From Flavobacterium sedimenticola (GTDB lineage Bacteria; Bacteroidota; Bacteroidia; Flavobacteriales; Flavobacteriaceae), in NCBI RefSeq assembly GCF_030053345.1, contig NZ_JASGBP010000001.1, forward strand, positions 558,001 through 622,000: DNA of 64,000 nt. Reading direction: 5' to 3'. Each line of letters opens with the position of its first letter. Within the stretch, counting starts at the first letter, position 1. Shown one piece after another: positions 54,440 to 63,319 of the stretch. The notes under the pieces were generated by a model. It did no database searches. It had not been told where the DNA came from and saw nothing but the letters and a program-made list of their open reading frames with translations. A program made the translations under genes and the position numbers.

Positions 54440-54453
54440 GATACATAAGTATT

Positions 54454-54478
54454 AAAAGGGAGCTTTTACACTCCCTTT
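54454..54478 (-). terminator. Terminator or attenuator after the major capsid gene
   Basis: Perfect AAAGGGAG / CTCCCTTT stem with an 8-nt loop and a T tract on the minus strand, between the capsid gene and the next gene. Confidence 0.7.
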
Positions 54479-54491
54479 GATTTAACAATGA

Positions 54492-55550
54492 TTAGATTGC
54501 CGCCTTCATAGCGTAAGGGTTCGTCATCTTAAAGTCTAACATGTAGTTAGCTTTAATCCAAAACTTCTCTTCAGAACCTCCGATGTACTCCATACGGATA
54601 TCTGTTAATGAATTCGTGTCATCAACACCAACTTGCAAATACTCTTTACGAGTAAACAAAGCAAAGTGAGGTAAGTAGATACTCTCAGGATCTCCGGTAA
54701 CGAAGTCTTTAGCTCTCCAACGGTCATAGTGAACAATTGGTGTGATTGGCTGCCCTGATACTCTCAAATTCTTAAGACCATTTACAACGGTATCAAGGTT
54801 TGATTGTAACGGACCTACTCCATCAGTCAAATAGTCCTCATAGTTCAAGTACAATTCGTTTGAAGAAAGCAACAAGTCGCCTGTGAAACCGTAATTTCTT
54901 CTTACTACTTTTCTGTACAAGTCTTTTGCGTAGCCGTTAGCCAAATTCAATTGGTCATCCATAGCCCCAGTGTTGGCATCCAAATCAACAAATGCATCAG
55001 CAAACTCAGGAAGAGTTTTCAAGTACACTAATGTTGAGATAAGACCTTTATCAATGGTGTTATAGAACGGCGCATAAGTTGCTTCGTCAGTCAAAACGTT
55101 CAATGCGGCGATGTCTTTATCGGCCAACAATACGATACGTTGTAAATCCAAAGCCATAGCTTTAGAAACAAGGTCCTGAATGAACAAACCAAGAGCGGTA
55201 CCGTCAAGATTTTTACGGTCGTAACCGTTGTTCAATCCCCATTGCAAGAAAGATGCTTCGAAGTCTTGGTAACAATACTCGATTTTCACTTCTTGTAAAG
55301 TTGGATTCCACTTTTGCTCAAAGGCAGGGAATTCCGGAGAGATTCCATTTCCACCACACCCGGCAGATTTCTTGGTCACATATTCAAAACCTTTCATCGC
55401 AGCAACTTGTTGGCCACCTTTGATACCAGGAACGATTGTGAACATCGATTCAGTAGGTTGGTAGAAAGTATCGTTCATCACGATATCTCTCAAATCCGCG
55501 ATATAGCGGTCATCGCTCGCTAAATCTTTGAAATTTTCTATTAAATTCAT
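54492..55550 (-). CDS. Major capsid protein candidate
   Basis: 352 residues. MNLIENFKDLASDDRYIADL opens a helical N-arm; FTIVPGIKGGQQVAAMKGFEYVTKKSAGC and KWNPTLQEVKIEYCYQDFEASF resemble the N-arm and E-loop of HK97-like coat proteins from Bacteroidota phages. GLFIQDLVSKAMALDLQRIVLLAD is the spine-helix-like segment, and LLLSSNELYLNYEDYLTDGVG the A-domain region. Size is right for an HK97-type coat. It follows the protease/scaffold gene by 17 bp, the standard order, and is followed by a terminator, as is common for coat genes. Confidence 0.7.
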   Translation of the reverse strand: MNLIENFKDLASDDRYIADLRDIVMNDTFYQPTESMFTIVPGIKGGQQVAAMKGFEYVTKKSAGCGGNGISPEFPAFEQKWNPTLQEVKIEYCYQDFEASFLQWGLNNGYDRKNLDGTALGLFIQDLVSKAMALDLQRIVLLADKDIAALNVLTDEATYAPFYNTIDKGLISTLVYLKTLPEFADAFVDLDANTGAMDDQLNLANGYAKDLYRKVVRRNYGFTGDLLLSSNELYLNYEDYLTDGVGPLQSNLDTVVNGLKNLRVSGQPITPIVHYDRWRAKDFVTGDPESIYLPHFALFTRKEYLQVGVDDTNSLTDIRMEYIGGSEEKFWIKANYMLDFKMTNPYAMKAAI

Positions 55551-55567
55551 AGTCGATGTAGGTTAAA

Positions 55568-56806
55568 TTATTTGTCTTTTTTTTCTCTGAATTCTTTGGC
55601 GGCATCCGGGTCATAGCCTTTTCTACCTTCGCCTGAACCTCTTGGTGCAGGAGGTGTTGCTGGCGGTACATCGTAAGAAGATTTGATGTTTTCAAACTTC
55701 TTTTTGGTTTCCGTTTGGAACGTTTTCAATTCTTGAGCAACAAGCTTTAACGATTCGTCAGTTCCTTCGACTGAATTTTCAAGCTTTTTAGAAAATGTTT
55801 CAAACTTTCTACCTAACTCTGCAACGGAGTTCATAACTTCTTGCATGGTAGGTTCAGCAGGTGGGTCCGCTGGTGGGTCACCGGCAGGAGCAGGGTTGAT
55901 TTTGGTAATTTTACCATCAACGGTTTCAATGCTTCCTCCGTCAGGGAGTAAGTGAGTATCATCGCCTACCGGTTCTCCAGTATCGTCAACTACTTCATCT
56001 CCTTCTTTTGGTTGTTCGGCATCGGTTTTAACAGTTACGATTGAACCATCAGCCAATGTGACATCGATATCGAACTTATTTTCCGGTTTTTTGCCAAACA
56101 ATTTTTTGAAAAAATCTGGTTTAGACATATTAAAAGTATTTAGTGATTTACGGTTTGCGTAGTTGAAGTATCTTTCAAAAAAGTCCTGAATGATGTTTGG
56201 ATTTTTTTCAAGAGCTTCAAATATTGACGGGTTTTCGTCAAGGAATTGCGTTGTGATTACGCCAAGGTCATTAGGGTTTGAGGAAAAAAGGGAGTCGGTG
56301 GCTGCCGGGTCGTCTACCAAGTCACAAGCCTTGAATGTTTTTAAGTGATGATGAATTTTTAACTCTCCATCAACCGGCTTTTCATATTCTTGAGAGTAAA
56401 TATGAATTGAATTTCCGAACATATCCGGATTGTTTTCAGCCATGGTAGTGATGTAGTCAAACATCTTCATTCCTTTGCCTTCAACCTCTAATGTTTTAGT
56501 GATTGGGTCAAGATATAGATCAGCGTAAAGCTTATTGTTTTCTATTTCAAAGTTTCTATAACGACCTATGTAAGTTCCAAAAGAGCCGGAACATATGTTG
56601 GGATGGTTAAAACGAGATTTAATTCCACCTTCACTTTTATTTCCTGCATTCATTAAATCATTCAGGAAAGTTTCGTCAAAGTATGAACCATTTTTATTGT
56701 CTCCAAAGTTGGCAATGCATGTCTTTTTTATAATACCATTTTCTCTGTCAACATTTATATTTGTCGAAGCGAAAGCTGGTAAAGATTTGAAATATTTTGA
56801 ATTCAT
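55568..56806 (-). CDS. Prohead protease fused to a scaffold-like tail
   Basis: 412 residues. The first about 190 are a phage prohead protease: GGIKSRFNHPNICSGSFGTY (catalytic His candidate in RFNHP), NPDMFGNSIHIYSQEY (Ser candidate) and LKTFKACDLVDDPAATDSLF, the ACDLVDxPAAT signature. After a linker (SLNTFNMSKPDFFKKLFGKK) and a Pro-rich stretch (PAPAGDPPADPPAEPTMQEV) comes a coiled coil (about 320-390: MQEVMNSVAELGRKFETFSK ... LKTFQTETKKKFENI), the probable internal scaffold. The protease cuts scaffold and coat during head maturation. A palindrome (56811-56827) lies 4 bp upstream. Confidence 0.8.
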   Translation of the reverse strand: MNSKYFKSLPAFASTNINVDRENGIIKKTCIANFGDNKNGSYFDETFLNDLMNAGNKSEGGIKSRFNHPNICSGSFGTYIGRYRNFEIENNKLYADLYLDPITKTLEVEGKGMKMFDYITTMAENNPDMFGNSIHIYSQEYEKPVDGELKIHHHLKTFKACDLVDDPAATDSLFSSNPNDLGVITTQFLDENPSIFEALEKNPNIIQDFFERYFNYANRKSLNTFNMSKPDFFKKLFGKKPENKFDIDVTLADGSIVTVKTDAEQPKEGDEVVDDTGEPVGDDTHLLPDGGSIETVDGKITKINPAPAGDPPADPPAEPTMQEVMNSVAELGRKFETFSKKLENSVEGTDESLKLVAQELKTFQTETKKKFENIKSSYDVPPATPPAPRGSGEGRKGYDPDAAKEFREKKDK

Positions 56807-56810
56807 TTCA

Positions 56811-56827
56811 GTAATACATTATATTAC
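56811..56827. promoter_or_regulatory. Palindromic operator-like site upstream of the protease gene
   Basis: GTAATACATTATATTAC, an almost perfect palindrome, 4 bp before the start codon. On the minus strand it follows a TACATTTG box (caaatgta at 56830-56837). Matches the site at 57402-57418 with one mismatch. Confidence 0.6.
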
Positions 56828-56897
56828 AGCAAATGTAATTAAACGCTCAAAGCAAGTTGGTTACCATGCATTGACCAATAATTCGTATATTTACATC

Positions 56898-57188
56898 ATG
56901 ATAATCGTTTACACAGCACTCATACTCATTGGTATCGCCGCATCTGTCCTTTGGTGCAAAGCTGTGTTTTGGTTTTTCGGAAAACTTGAGAAGCGTATCA
57001 ATAAAAAGAAAATTGCCGAGCAAAACAATCCGTACATTCAAGCTCATAAAGCTAAAATGCTAAACGACAAAAACTATGAAGAGTATTTGGATTGGATGGC
57101 CAAAAATGCCCATGGAGTACCGGTGCCTAAAATGATGACCCGAGAAGATTGGGAAGCCTCGCAAAAAATCAACCGATTAACTTTGTAA
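56898..57188 (+). CDS. Plus-strand small membrane protein inside the late block (moron candidate)
   Basis: 96 residues from the ATG at 56898. N-terminal transmembrane helix MIIVYTALILIGIAASVLW (about 2-19), then basic helices (FGKLEKRINKKKIAEQNNPY) and an acidic/aromatic tail (NYEEYLDWMAKNAHGV, EDWEASQKINRLTL). Longer in-frame starts reach back to 56595 but run antisense to the protease gene and lack any signal. It is opposite to all phage structural genes and overlaps the convergent small gene by 20 bp at the 3' end. Probably expressed in the prophage state; function unknown. Confidence 0.55.
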   Translation: MIIVYTALILIGIAASVLWCKAVFWFFGKLEKRINKKKIAEQNNPYIQAHKAKMLNDKNYEEYLDWMAKNAHGVPVPKMMTREDWEASQKINRLTL

Positions 57189-57390
57189 CTATTTTTTTTA
57201 TTGAGCTTGCAGATAAGCGCTCTTCTTCTGCAATTAGCTCGTAGCATTCATAAACGCCGATTCCTTCCTGCCTCATTAAAGTGTATCTCTCAACAATTTT
57301 TATGTTTCGGGACCAAGACGGGTCGACCACCCCAAGCTTTTCGAGTTCCTTGATTTCTTTTTCCAAGTGTTTGAGCTTCGTCCACAGCAT
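57169..57390 (-). CDS. Small HTH-like protein
   Basis: 73 residues from the ATG at 57390 (a TTG at 57396 is a less likely start). Helix LWTKLKHLEKEIKELEKLG, then PSWSRNIKIVERYTLMRQ and GVYECYELIAEEERLSASSI, KKIVTKLIG: the last part has the spacing of a helix-turn-helix, with LSASSIKKIV as the putative recognition helix. Similar small proteins are widespread in Bacteroidota phages. It has a good promoter with a palindrome in the spacer and overlaps the convergent plus-strand gene by 20 bp. Confidence 0.5.
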   Translation of the reverse strand: MLWTKLKHLEKEIKELEKLGVVDPSWSRNIKIVERYTLMRQEGIGVYECYELIAEEERLSASSIKKIVTKLIG

Positions 57391-57393
57391 AAA

Positions 57394-57421
57394 CAAATAT
57401 AGTAATATATTGTATTACCAA
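57394..57421 (-). promoter_or_regulatory. Promoter with a palindromic operator in the spacer
   Basis: On the minus strand TTG (57419-57421), 17-bp spacer, TATATTTG (57394-57401). The spacer is exactly the palindrome GTAATATATTGTATTAC (57402-57418), reverse complement one mismatch from the site at 56811-56827. Binding there would block the polymerase. Confidence 0.65.
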
Positions 57422-57681
57422 CGATTCTTAGGGCATTGATGCTCTGCACTTCTCACGGCCGGAGATAAAGGACAGCCACATCCGCCTTCTTCTTTTGAAC
57501 AGTACATGCCCTGAATTTCACTCAAAGTGAAATCGGGTAGCAATGCTGTGTGCAATCCGTATTTTGAAGCCGGACATGTCGCGCATATTTCAGCGCGACG
57601 TTTGGCCTCTTCTTTTGTGGTTTGATCTCCGCCGGTAAAGTAATTGCTCCATCCGTTTATGATATCTTTAGCTTTACTCAT
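57415..57681 (-). CDS. Small Cys-rich phage protein
   Basis: 88 residues. MSKAKDIINGWSNYFTGGDQ, then RRAEICATCPASKYG, GMYCSKEEGGCGCPLSPAVR and HQCPKNRW. Six Cys in CxxC...C, CxC and C arrangement form a likely zinc site. Small proteins with this layout are common in Bacteroidota phages close to the tape measure gene; their function is unknown to me. The stop codon overlaps the palindrome used by the next promoter. Confidence 0.65.
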   Translation of the reverse strand: MSKAKDIINGWSNYFTGGDQTTKEEAKRRAEICATCPASKYGLHTALLPDFTLSEIQGMYCSKEEGGCGCPLSPAVRSAEHQCPKNRW

Positions 57682-57683
57682 GC

Positions 57684-60479
57684 TTAATGATTTGCGCCAT
57701 TCATAGCCGTTAAATAACTGTCATTTGCTTCATGGAAATGATTAAGACCTAATTGCGGAGCCGGTAAACTTCTGTTAGCGTCGGCAATTTTTCCGGCTAA
57801 CATGTCATAATCTATCAACATGCTTTTGCTTGCTACTGTGTTTAATGATGAAGATATGCCAAGGTCACTTACCATGCCTCCGCTTGCAAACTTCTTACCT
57901 CCACCAACTTGATTTATCCAACTTAGAAGCGGACCGAACATTGATGTAGATTTTGCATTAATAACACTTTCCCCATTTGAGAGCATGGCCGGAATGCTGT
58001 CGCTTGTTCCGGTTCCAGGTCCTACTACTTTACCACCGGTTGCCAACTTAACTCCAGATACTTTTATCACGTTGGCCAATCCAAAAGCTCCGGCTTTGGC
58101 ACCTGCTAAAATAGCTCTGCCGACAGATGTTGGGTCTCCGGGAATTAACTGTGACAAGTATGCTTTTTGTATAGCCAAGAACATATCAACGGAAGCAAGA
58201 GCTGCTGCAAGCTGTTTATTTTCACCGAAGAAAGCCGTAGTCAGTTGTCCTATTTCTCCAATAGCTTGACGCGTATTATCTACTTGGGTTACTCTTCCTT
58301 CTCGGACTAACTTATCTTTTGCTGCTTGGTATTTTCGATTTATCTTTTCGATGTCTGCTCCGGTCTTTTCAGCAGCCGCAACTTCTTGAAGTCTATCCTG
58401 TTCTAATCTTGCAAGAAGTATTGCCTGATTGTCTTGGAACACTAAATCTTCATAGGCGCGCTGGTTCTCTAAATCGATAGTTTTTTTCTCTTCCTCTGCT
58501 TGTTTTCTAAGTGCATTAGCTTCATCTTGCTTAGCTTGATAATCATCGCGTATCGCTTTCAAAGCATCTTGATACTCCGTTTCAGAAGTTATGCCTTGCT
58601 CAAATCTTATGCGCTCATAATTTAGCTGTTGTTGAAGTATGCCGTCAAGTCTGCGCTGTTCTTCCTGAAGGGCAAAGTCAGAGAAGAATTTTTGAGAATC
58701 GATTTTACTTTGATTTGTATCAATGTATGCCTGAAGCTCTCTGAACGCGTTATCTACTACTAATTGATTTTGCTTTTCTAAAAATTCATTTTTAGCATTG
58801 TTCTGATCTGTCAGCAACTTCAATTCGGCTGCTTTGTTTTTTTCTGAAGCATCAAATTCAGCCTGAGCTATTTTCAGTTTTTTGTCGCGAACTTGTTCGG
58901 CCAGCTTCACTTCTTCGGCCAAAGTTTTTGCTCTTACTCCTTGCTGAGACAAGAACAAATCAAGTTCTGCCTTTGCCAATACCGCGGCATCCGAAAGTTG
59001 TTTTTTTCTTCTTTCTTCCGCCTTTTTTCTTCTCTCTTCGGCTTCAGCTTCGGCCTTCTCAATCAAAGCATTCTGACGGTTGATAATTTTTTCCTGCTGC
59101 GCTGTTGATTGGTTATAGATATCAATCTTTGCTTCTTCGGCTTTGGTGATTAGGTCAACTTCTTCCTGAGTAATTTTACCCAAGTTTAAAAGCTGGTAGG
59201 CGTATTCTACACCACGTTTTTTTAGTGCCGCTATTTCTTGCTCGTTCAAGTCTCCTTTGATGCGAGCGGCCTCTATGGCCTGACGATATTCTTCATCGGC
59301 AAGGGCTGCGTTCTTTTTGAAAAGCTCTTGATTAATTTTTTCGGCTTTAGCTAAAAGAGCGATTCTCTCTTCTTCAGACTTTGTTCTGTCCTTAGACTGC
59401 AAAATCAATCGGGCAATTTCTCCCTCCTGCTTTTTATTGTTTACCGATTGGATAGCTTGTTGGTCTGCCAAATCTTGCTGAGCTTCTTTTAATGCAGCTG
59501 CGGCTTTGGCCGCCTCAGCCATTTCTTTGCCCATTTCTTTTAATGAACCAATTGGGTCAGAGAAGAATTTACCAAGCTTGCTAAACAAATCTCCAACCGA
59601 TTTTAGATTCGAAATAAAGTCAACGATAGTTCTTTGAACCACTCTGATAACAGCTCCAAAGGCAGCAAAGCCTTGTTCGATTTTATCAACGAGAGGGTCA
59701 AAGGTTCTGAAGTATCCGATTAGCAAAGCAATGGCAATCACTATCAAACCTATTCCGGTAGCCGCAACGGCCAAAGCAAAGATTCTCATTGCTCCAGTTC
59801 CGAGATTTGTGGCTACCGCCAAGCCTTTTTGTGCTCCTGAAAATTCATTTGTACCCGATGCAGCGTTTTTCATTGACTTCCAGTTCTCTCCGATAGCATC
59901 GGTAAAAGGGGAAATAACACGGGTCCCGGTTTCATAAACTTTGGTTAGTCCTGATAGTTGGCCGTCGAAAATTCCGGTTTCTTGGATAGCTGCCGTAACA
60001 CCTTCTTTGTAACGTCCGATGTTCAAAATTCTTTTATCTTCCTCTGAGCCTGTTCTTCTCAAAAAGTCTGTATGCTCATCAATCTTTCGATTGAGTTTAT
60101 CCATCAGCTCCGCTTCTTCCTTTACATTTACATTAAGCTCATCTTTGATTTTATTCAATTCTGTAATGGCTTGCTTGGCTTTTAGACGAGTGCTGTTTTC
60201 TTCCTCAAGCAAAAGATTTACCTTAGTCTGAATAGGAACAGCTTTTCCGTTAGCTGCTACCAATGCCGATAAGGTCTTTTGATTATTGTTATACTCAGAG
60301 TTTAGCTTTTTCATTGAAGCCTCAAGCTTTACAATTTCAGCAGTATTATCACCCTCTGATTTTTTCAATCGGTCCAACTCTTCCCTTGCATCTTGGATGC
60401 TTTTCTTAAGCTCAACCGATTTGGCTATGACAGTATCGGTGCCTAAGTCTAATTCAAGTAATTTTGTTTTCTCTGACAT
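57684..60479 (-). CDS. Tail tape measure protein
   Basis: 931 residues. Long N-terminal helices (about 10-190; SIQDAREELDRLKKSEGDNT), a hydrophobic region (about 226-260, MRIFALAVAATGIGLIVIAI), then about 400 residues of charged coiled coil (KAEAEAEERRKKAEERRKKQ and similar), and a C-terminal Gly-rich part with VVGPGTGTSDSIPAMLSNGE and SVINAKSTSMFGPLL, the DSIPAxLSxGExVxNA motif of tape measure proteins. The protein sets tail length and is injected with DNA; its size implies a tail of roughly 140 nm by the usual 1.5 Angstrom per residue rule. Third-largest gene of the window. Confidence 0.85.
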   Translation of the reverse strand: MSEKTKLLELDLGTDTVIAKSVELKKSIQDAREELDRLKKSEGDNTAEIVKLEASMKKLNSEYNNNQKTLSALVAANGKAVPIQTKVNLLLEEENSTRLKAKQAITELNKIKDELNVNVKEEAELMDKLNRKIDEHTDFLRRTGSEEDKRILNIGRYKEGVTAAIQETGIFDGQLSGLTKVYETGTRVISPFTDAIGENWKSMKNAASGTNEFSGAQKGLAVATNLGTGAMRIFALAVAATGIGLIVIAIALLIGYFRTFDPLVDKIEQGFAAFGAVIRVVQRTIVDFISNLKSVGDLFSKLGKFFSDPIGSLKEMGKEMAEAAKAAAALKEAQQDLADQQAIQSVNNKKQEGEIARLILQSKDRTKSEEERIALLAKAEKINQELFKKNAALADEEYRQAIEAARIKGDLNEQEIAALKKRGVEYAYQLLNLGKITQEEVDLITKAEEAKIDIYNQSTAQQEKIINRQNALIEKAEAEAEERRKKAEERRKKQLSDAAVLAKAELDLFLSQQGVRAKTLAEEVKLAEQVRDKKLKIAQAEFDASEKNKAAELKLLTDQNNAKNEFLEKQNQLVVDNAFRELQAYIDTNQSKIDSQKFFSDFALQEEQRRLDGILQQQLNYERIRFEQGITSETEYQDALKAIRDDYQAKQDEANALRKQAEEEKKTIDLENQRAYEDLVFQDNQAILLARLEQDRLQEVAAAEKTGADIEKINRKYQAAKDKLVREGRVTQVDNTRQAIGEIGQLTTAFFGENKQLAAALASVDMFLAIQKAYLSQLIPGDPTSVGRAILAGAKAGAFGLANVIKVSGVKLATGGKVVGPGTGTSDSIPAMLSNGESVINAKSTSMFGPLLSWINQVGGGKKFASGGMVSDLGISSSLNTVASKSMLIDYDMLAGKIADANRSLPAPQLGLNHFHEANDSYLTAMNGANH

Positions 60480-60482
60480 AGC

Positions 60483-60761
60483 TTATTCTATTACGGTTAG
60501 TTTTATAATGTTGCTTTTTATTTCGATGGTTTCGGCTGTATTTAAGATGCTGCATTGTATTTCAATAACTCCGGCAGCTATTGGAGTAAGTTCAAAGCTG
60601 TATAAGTTCTTTTTAACGCCCAAGTATCTAAGCCCAAACTCATCATTATTATAAACTTCATTTTGCCAAATCGTTACTGTATCACCCAAAGTGATTGTCA
60701 TTTCCGTTTTACCTAATCCGAAAGAAATAATCGGACGCTTGTTCCTTTCATTAGCTATCAT
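60483..60761 (-). CDS. Small beta-sandwich phage protein
   Basis: 92 residues, not recognised. RPIISFGLGKTEMTITLGD, TVTIWQNEVYNNDEFGLRYL and SIKSNIIKLTVIE-like strands (EIKSNIIKLTVIE) suggest an Ig-like beta-sandwich. It overlaps the preceding gene by 4 bp (ATGA) and ends 3 bp before the tape measure gene, so it is tightly co-translated in the tail module. May be a tail tip or chaperone component. Confidence 0.5.
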   Translation of the reverse strand: MIANERNKRPIISFGLGKTEMTITLGDTVTIWQNEVYNNDEFGLRYLGVKKNLYSFELTPIAAGVIEIQCSILNTAETIEIKSNIIKLTVIE

Positions 60762-63319
60762 ACGTTTACTTCATTAGAGATTACATCATTGATTGAAATG
60801 CGAATTTTATTTATACCATACCCAACAACTAACTGCGTACCGTCATCACCATCGGTTTTTATATAGTCGCCAATGGACAACCATGTCGATAGTATTGTTG
60901 AATATCCCTCAACCTTCAAGAGATAAATGGTGCCAGGAGGTATTCCGGTATGAGTGTAATTAATAAAATATCGGTATGTTGGTTGGAACATTGCGCTTGG
61001 CTCAGTACCTAAGTTTTCAATTGAATTAATTACAAGTGTTTCAGGGTAGGATGGTTCTTCATAACAAGTTCCATCAAGAACAATAGCTGGTGATAAGTTG
61101 CTTGTAAAGCTCAGGAAAGAACTGTTTGAAATTATTGTAATACTGAATTTGTATCCCAACGCATTTGCAGGCAACATAGAAATTCCGAACGTTACTTCAC
61201 CTCCCGACAATTCAGCCGTTATTGGCTCAGGTAATGAAAACTGATTGTAAACTAAAGTTGATAACTCATTGAAAGCGCCGGCAAAAACATTTACTATTAC
61301 CATAACTGGTGTCTCATAGTCCGTTGTTACCGGTAAATTAATTTGACAATCTTCCAGAACAGGTTCTCCGACTTCAATAGTGTAATCAGGCTCTTCCGGA
61401 TTTACAATATCTTGCTGAGTGAAATAGTCAACCTCTATAAGTTCAAATCGAGTAGGCTTTCCTTTTGTGAAGTTTGGAATCTTATTAGCTATAAAGTAAG
61501 ACGATAATTGTCGTACATAAATCAATCTGCTGAAATCAAAGTTTGATATCTGTTTTGGTGATTGCCAAAAGTCTGCAGTTATTAATTTTGCTTTGTCAAA
61601 TATGGCGCTCATTGGTCTATGCCAATCATAAAGTATTTCATCAAACTTTAATCTATAATAACTCTCTCTAAAATAAAAAGGAACGGTGACTGTGCCGCCA
61701 AGAATGTTGCTGCCGAGTGTTATTTCTTCATTAATCATTTCGGCGCGCATCAAATAGAAACGCCCATCCAAATCTTTGTATGTTACAGTTTCGTCGTCTT
61801 TGATTTCTTTATCCCAAATTTTATAAATGTTGCAACCACCAAGAAAAACACTTTTTAACCTCTCGGGAGAATAGAAGCTCGAATTTAAAATTGTAATTTC
61901 TTCAGCAAGGTTTTCATCCGCAATGGACAAATAACCATTGTTGTGCTTCATCTCATCATCATTGTATTTATACTTGAAATAGTTTCTCTTTGCGTAGTTT
62001 CCGATTTTTGTTTTTTCTCCAATCTTTGCCACGAAATTATCACTCATATCATTAACATTCGTGTTTTGTAACAGCTCATAAAGAGTTAAAAATGTGATGT
62101 GATTTTTATACTTGTCTTTGAATGGAGTAAGACCAAATCTTACCATCATATCTCTTACGAATTGTGTTACTTGGAAGTCAATGAACGCTTGGTCAAATCC
62201 TAAACTAAAACCAGTAATTAAATTCATTGATGTAGTTACTTCTCCGGATAAGGAAACATTACCGCTTGGATTTACAAATCCATTGAAAGGAAGAGTACTA
62301 TCCATATAAACTACGGAAACAAATATTCTTTCTCCTGCATTAAGTAACAGATCAATATAATTACCGTTTGCAATATCAACATAGCTGGTCGAAACGATTT
62401 GATTCAAAGTGTCTCGGACAATTATCTGAATTCTTGAAGAAGTGGATCCGTTGGATAAACTGAAAGTTTCAGCAGAGAATGAAAACCGATATAGTCCGGC
62501 TACTTGTATTCCGGTTGTAAAGTTATAGTAGGCTGGATTAAACGATGATACGCTTGGAAATATGTTAGCATATGTAACACTGCCCAAAAAGACACCACCG
62601 CCAACTGGATACTGAACCTCATATGATGTAAGCTGACTATTTTGCGTTGTTACTTCTTCGGTAACCGGTGTTTCTGTTGACACTGGTTTTGGATATGATA
62701 GCCACGCATTTTTAAACTTCTCGTGTTGGAATATAGTACCTGAATAGGTCCAGCCTATGTAATTAAAAATTTTATCCCACAAATACGGAATACTTGCCGA
62801 GGGTACTTGAAAATCAATATTTATATTTCCTGAAGCGGTATTATTTCCATTGTAATCAGCAAGAATGTAACGGTATGGTAAAGTCGTGTCTGTCCATGTT
62901 CCAACAACATTGGCAAGGTTTTTTTCATGGTTTAACTCAGGAACTCCAATCTGTGTTATAGTTGTATTTTCAATCTCTTTATAAAAATCGATTACACCAT
63001 CGTATATGTTAAAGATATAGTCCTTTTCGTTACTGTCAACCAAAACTGCCCATCCTTTATAGATAAGATGTTCGCCGGTGTCGGCATCAATGACATCGCA
63101 CTCCAGTTGTCTGTAAGGAGCGTTTGATTGATTTCCAACTAAAGAAACGCCCTCGATGTTTCTAACATTATTGGCCGTCTTTTGAATCTTAACGCTAGGC
63201 ATTACGTTAGAGTTTCTATTGGACAAATTAGCAATGTCATTCACTTGCTTAACCTGGGGAAAAACAGTGTTTTCGTAAAGCTCCATGCGTTGCCTATTTA
63301 TGTAGCAGATGTAACTCAT
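60758..63319 (-). CDS. Large tail/baseplate protein
   Basis: 853 residues, beta-rich. MSYICYINRQRMELYENTVF, YRQLECDVIDADTGEHLIY and WDKIFNYIGWTYSGTIFQH in the N-terminal third; MVRFGLTPFKDKYKNHITFL, DFSRLIYVRQLSSYFIANK and FELIEVDYFTQQDI further on; the last 250 residues carry Ig/fibronectin-like strands. Size and position directly upstream of the tape measure gene fit a baseplate hub or tail-tip protein; I recognise the type from other Bacteroidota phages but cannot name the family. Overlaps both neighbours by 4 bp. Confidence 0.6.
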   Translation of the reverse strand: MSYICYINRQRMELYENTVFPQVKQVNDIANLSNRNSNVMPSVKIQKTANNVRNIEGVSLVGNQSNAPYRQLECDVIDADTGEHLIYKGWAVLVDSNEKDYIFNIYDGVIDFYKEIENTTITQIGVPELNHEKNLANVVGTWTDTTLPYRYILADYNGNNTASGNINIDFQVPSASIPYLWDKIFNYIGWTYSGTIFQHEKFKNAWLSYPKPVSTETPVTEEVTTQNSQLTSYEVQYPVGGGVFLGSVTYANIFPSVSSFNPAYYNFTTGIQVAGLYRFSFSAETFSLSNGSTSSRIQIIVRDTLNQIVSTSYVDIANGNYIDLLLNAGERIFVSVVYMDSTLPFNGFVNPSGNVSLSGEVTTSMNLITGFSLGFDQAFIDFQVTQFVRDMMVRFGLTPFKDKYKNHITFLTLYELLQNTNVNDMSDNFVAKIGEKTKIGNYAKRNYFKYKYNDDEMKHNNGYLSIADENLAEEITILNSSFYSPERLKSVFLGGCNIYKIWDKEIKDDETVTYKDLDGRFYLMRAEMINEEITLGSNILGGTVTVPFYFRESYYRLKFDEILYDWHRPMSAIFDKAKLITADFWQSPKQISNFDFSRLIYVRQLSSYFIANKIPNFTKGKPTRFELIEVDYFTQQDIVNPEEPDYTIEVGEPVLEDCQINLPVTTDYETPVMVIVNVFAGAFNELSTLVYNQFSLPEPITAELSGGEVTFGISMLPANALGYKFSITIISNSSFLSFTSNLSPAIVLDGTCYEEPSYPETLVINSIENLGTEPSAMFQPTYRYFINYTHTGIPPGTIYLLKVEGYSTILSTWLSIGDYIKTDGDDGTQLVVGYGINKIRISINDVISNEVNV

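Noticed and set aside
56595..56897. Long N-terminal part of the plus-strand phage gene
   Set aside because: Antisense to the prohead protease gene; the real start is the Met before the membrane helix at 56898.
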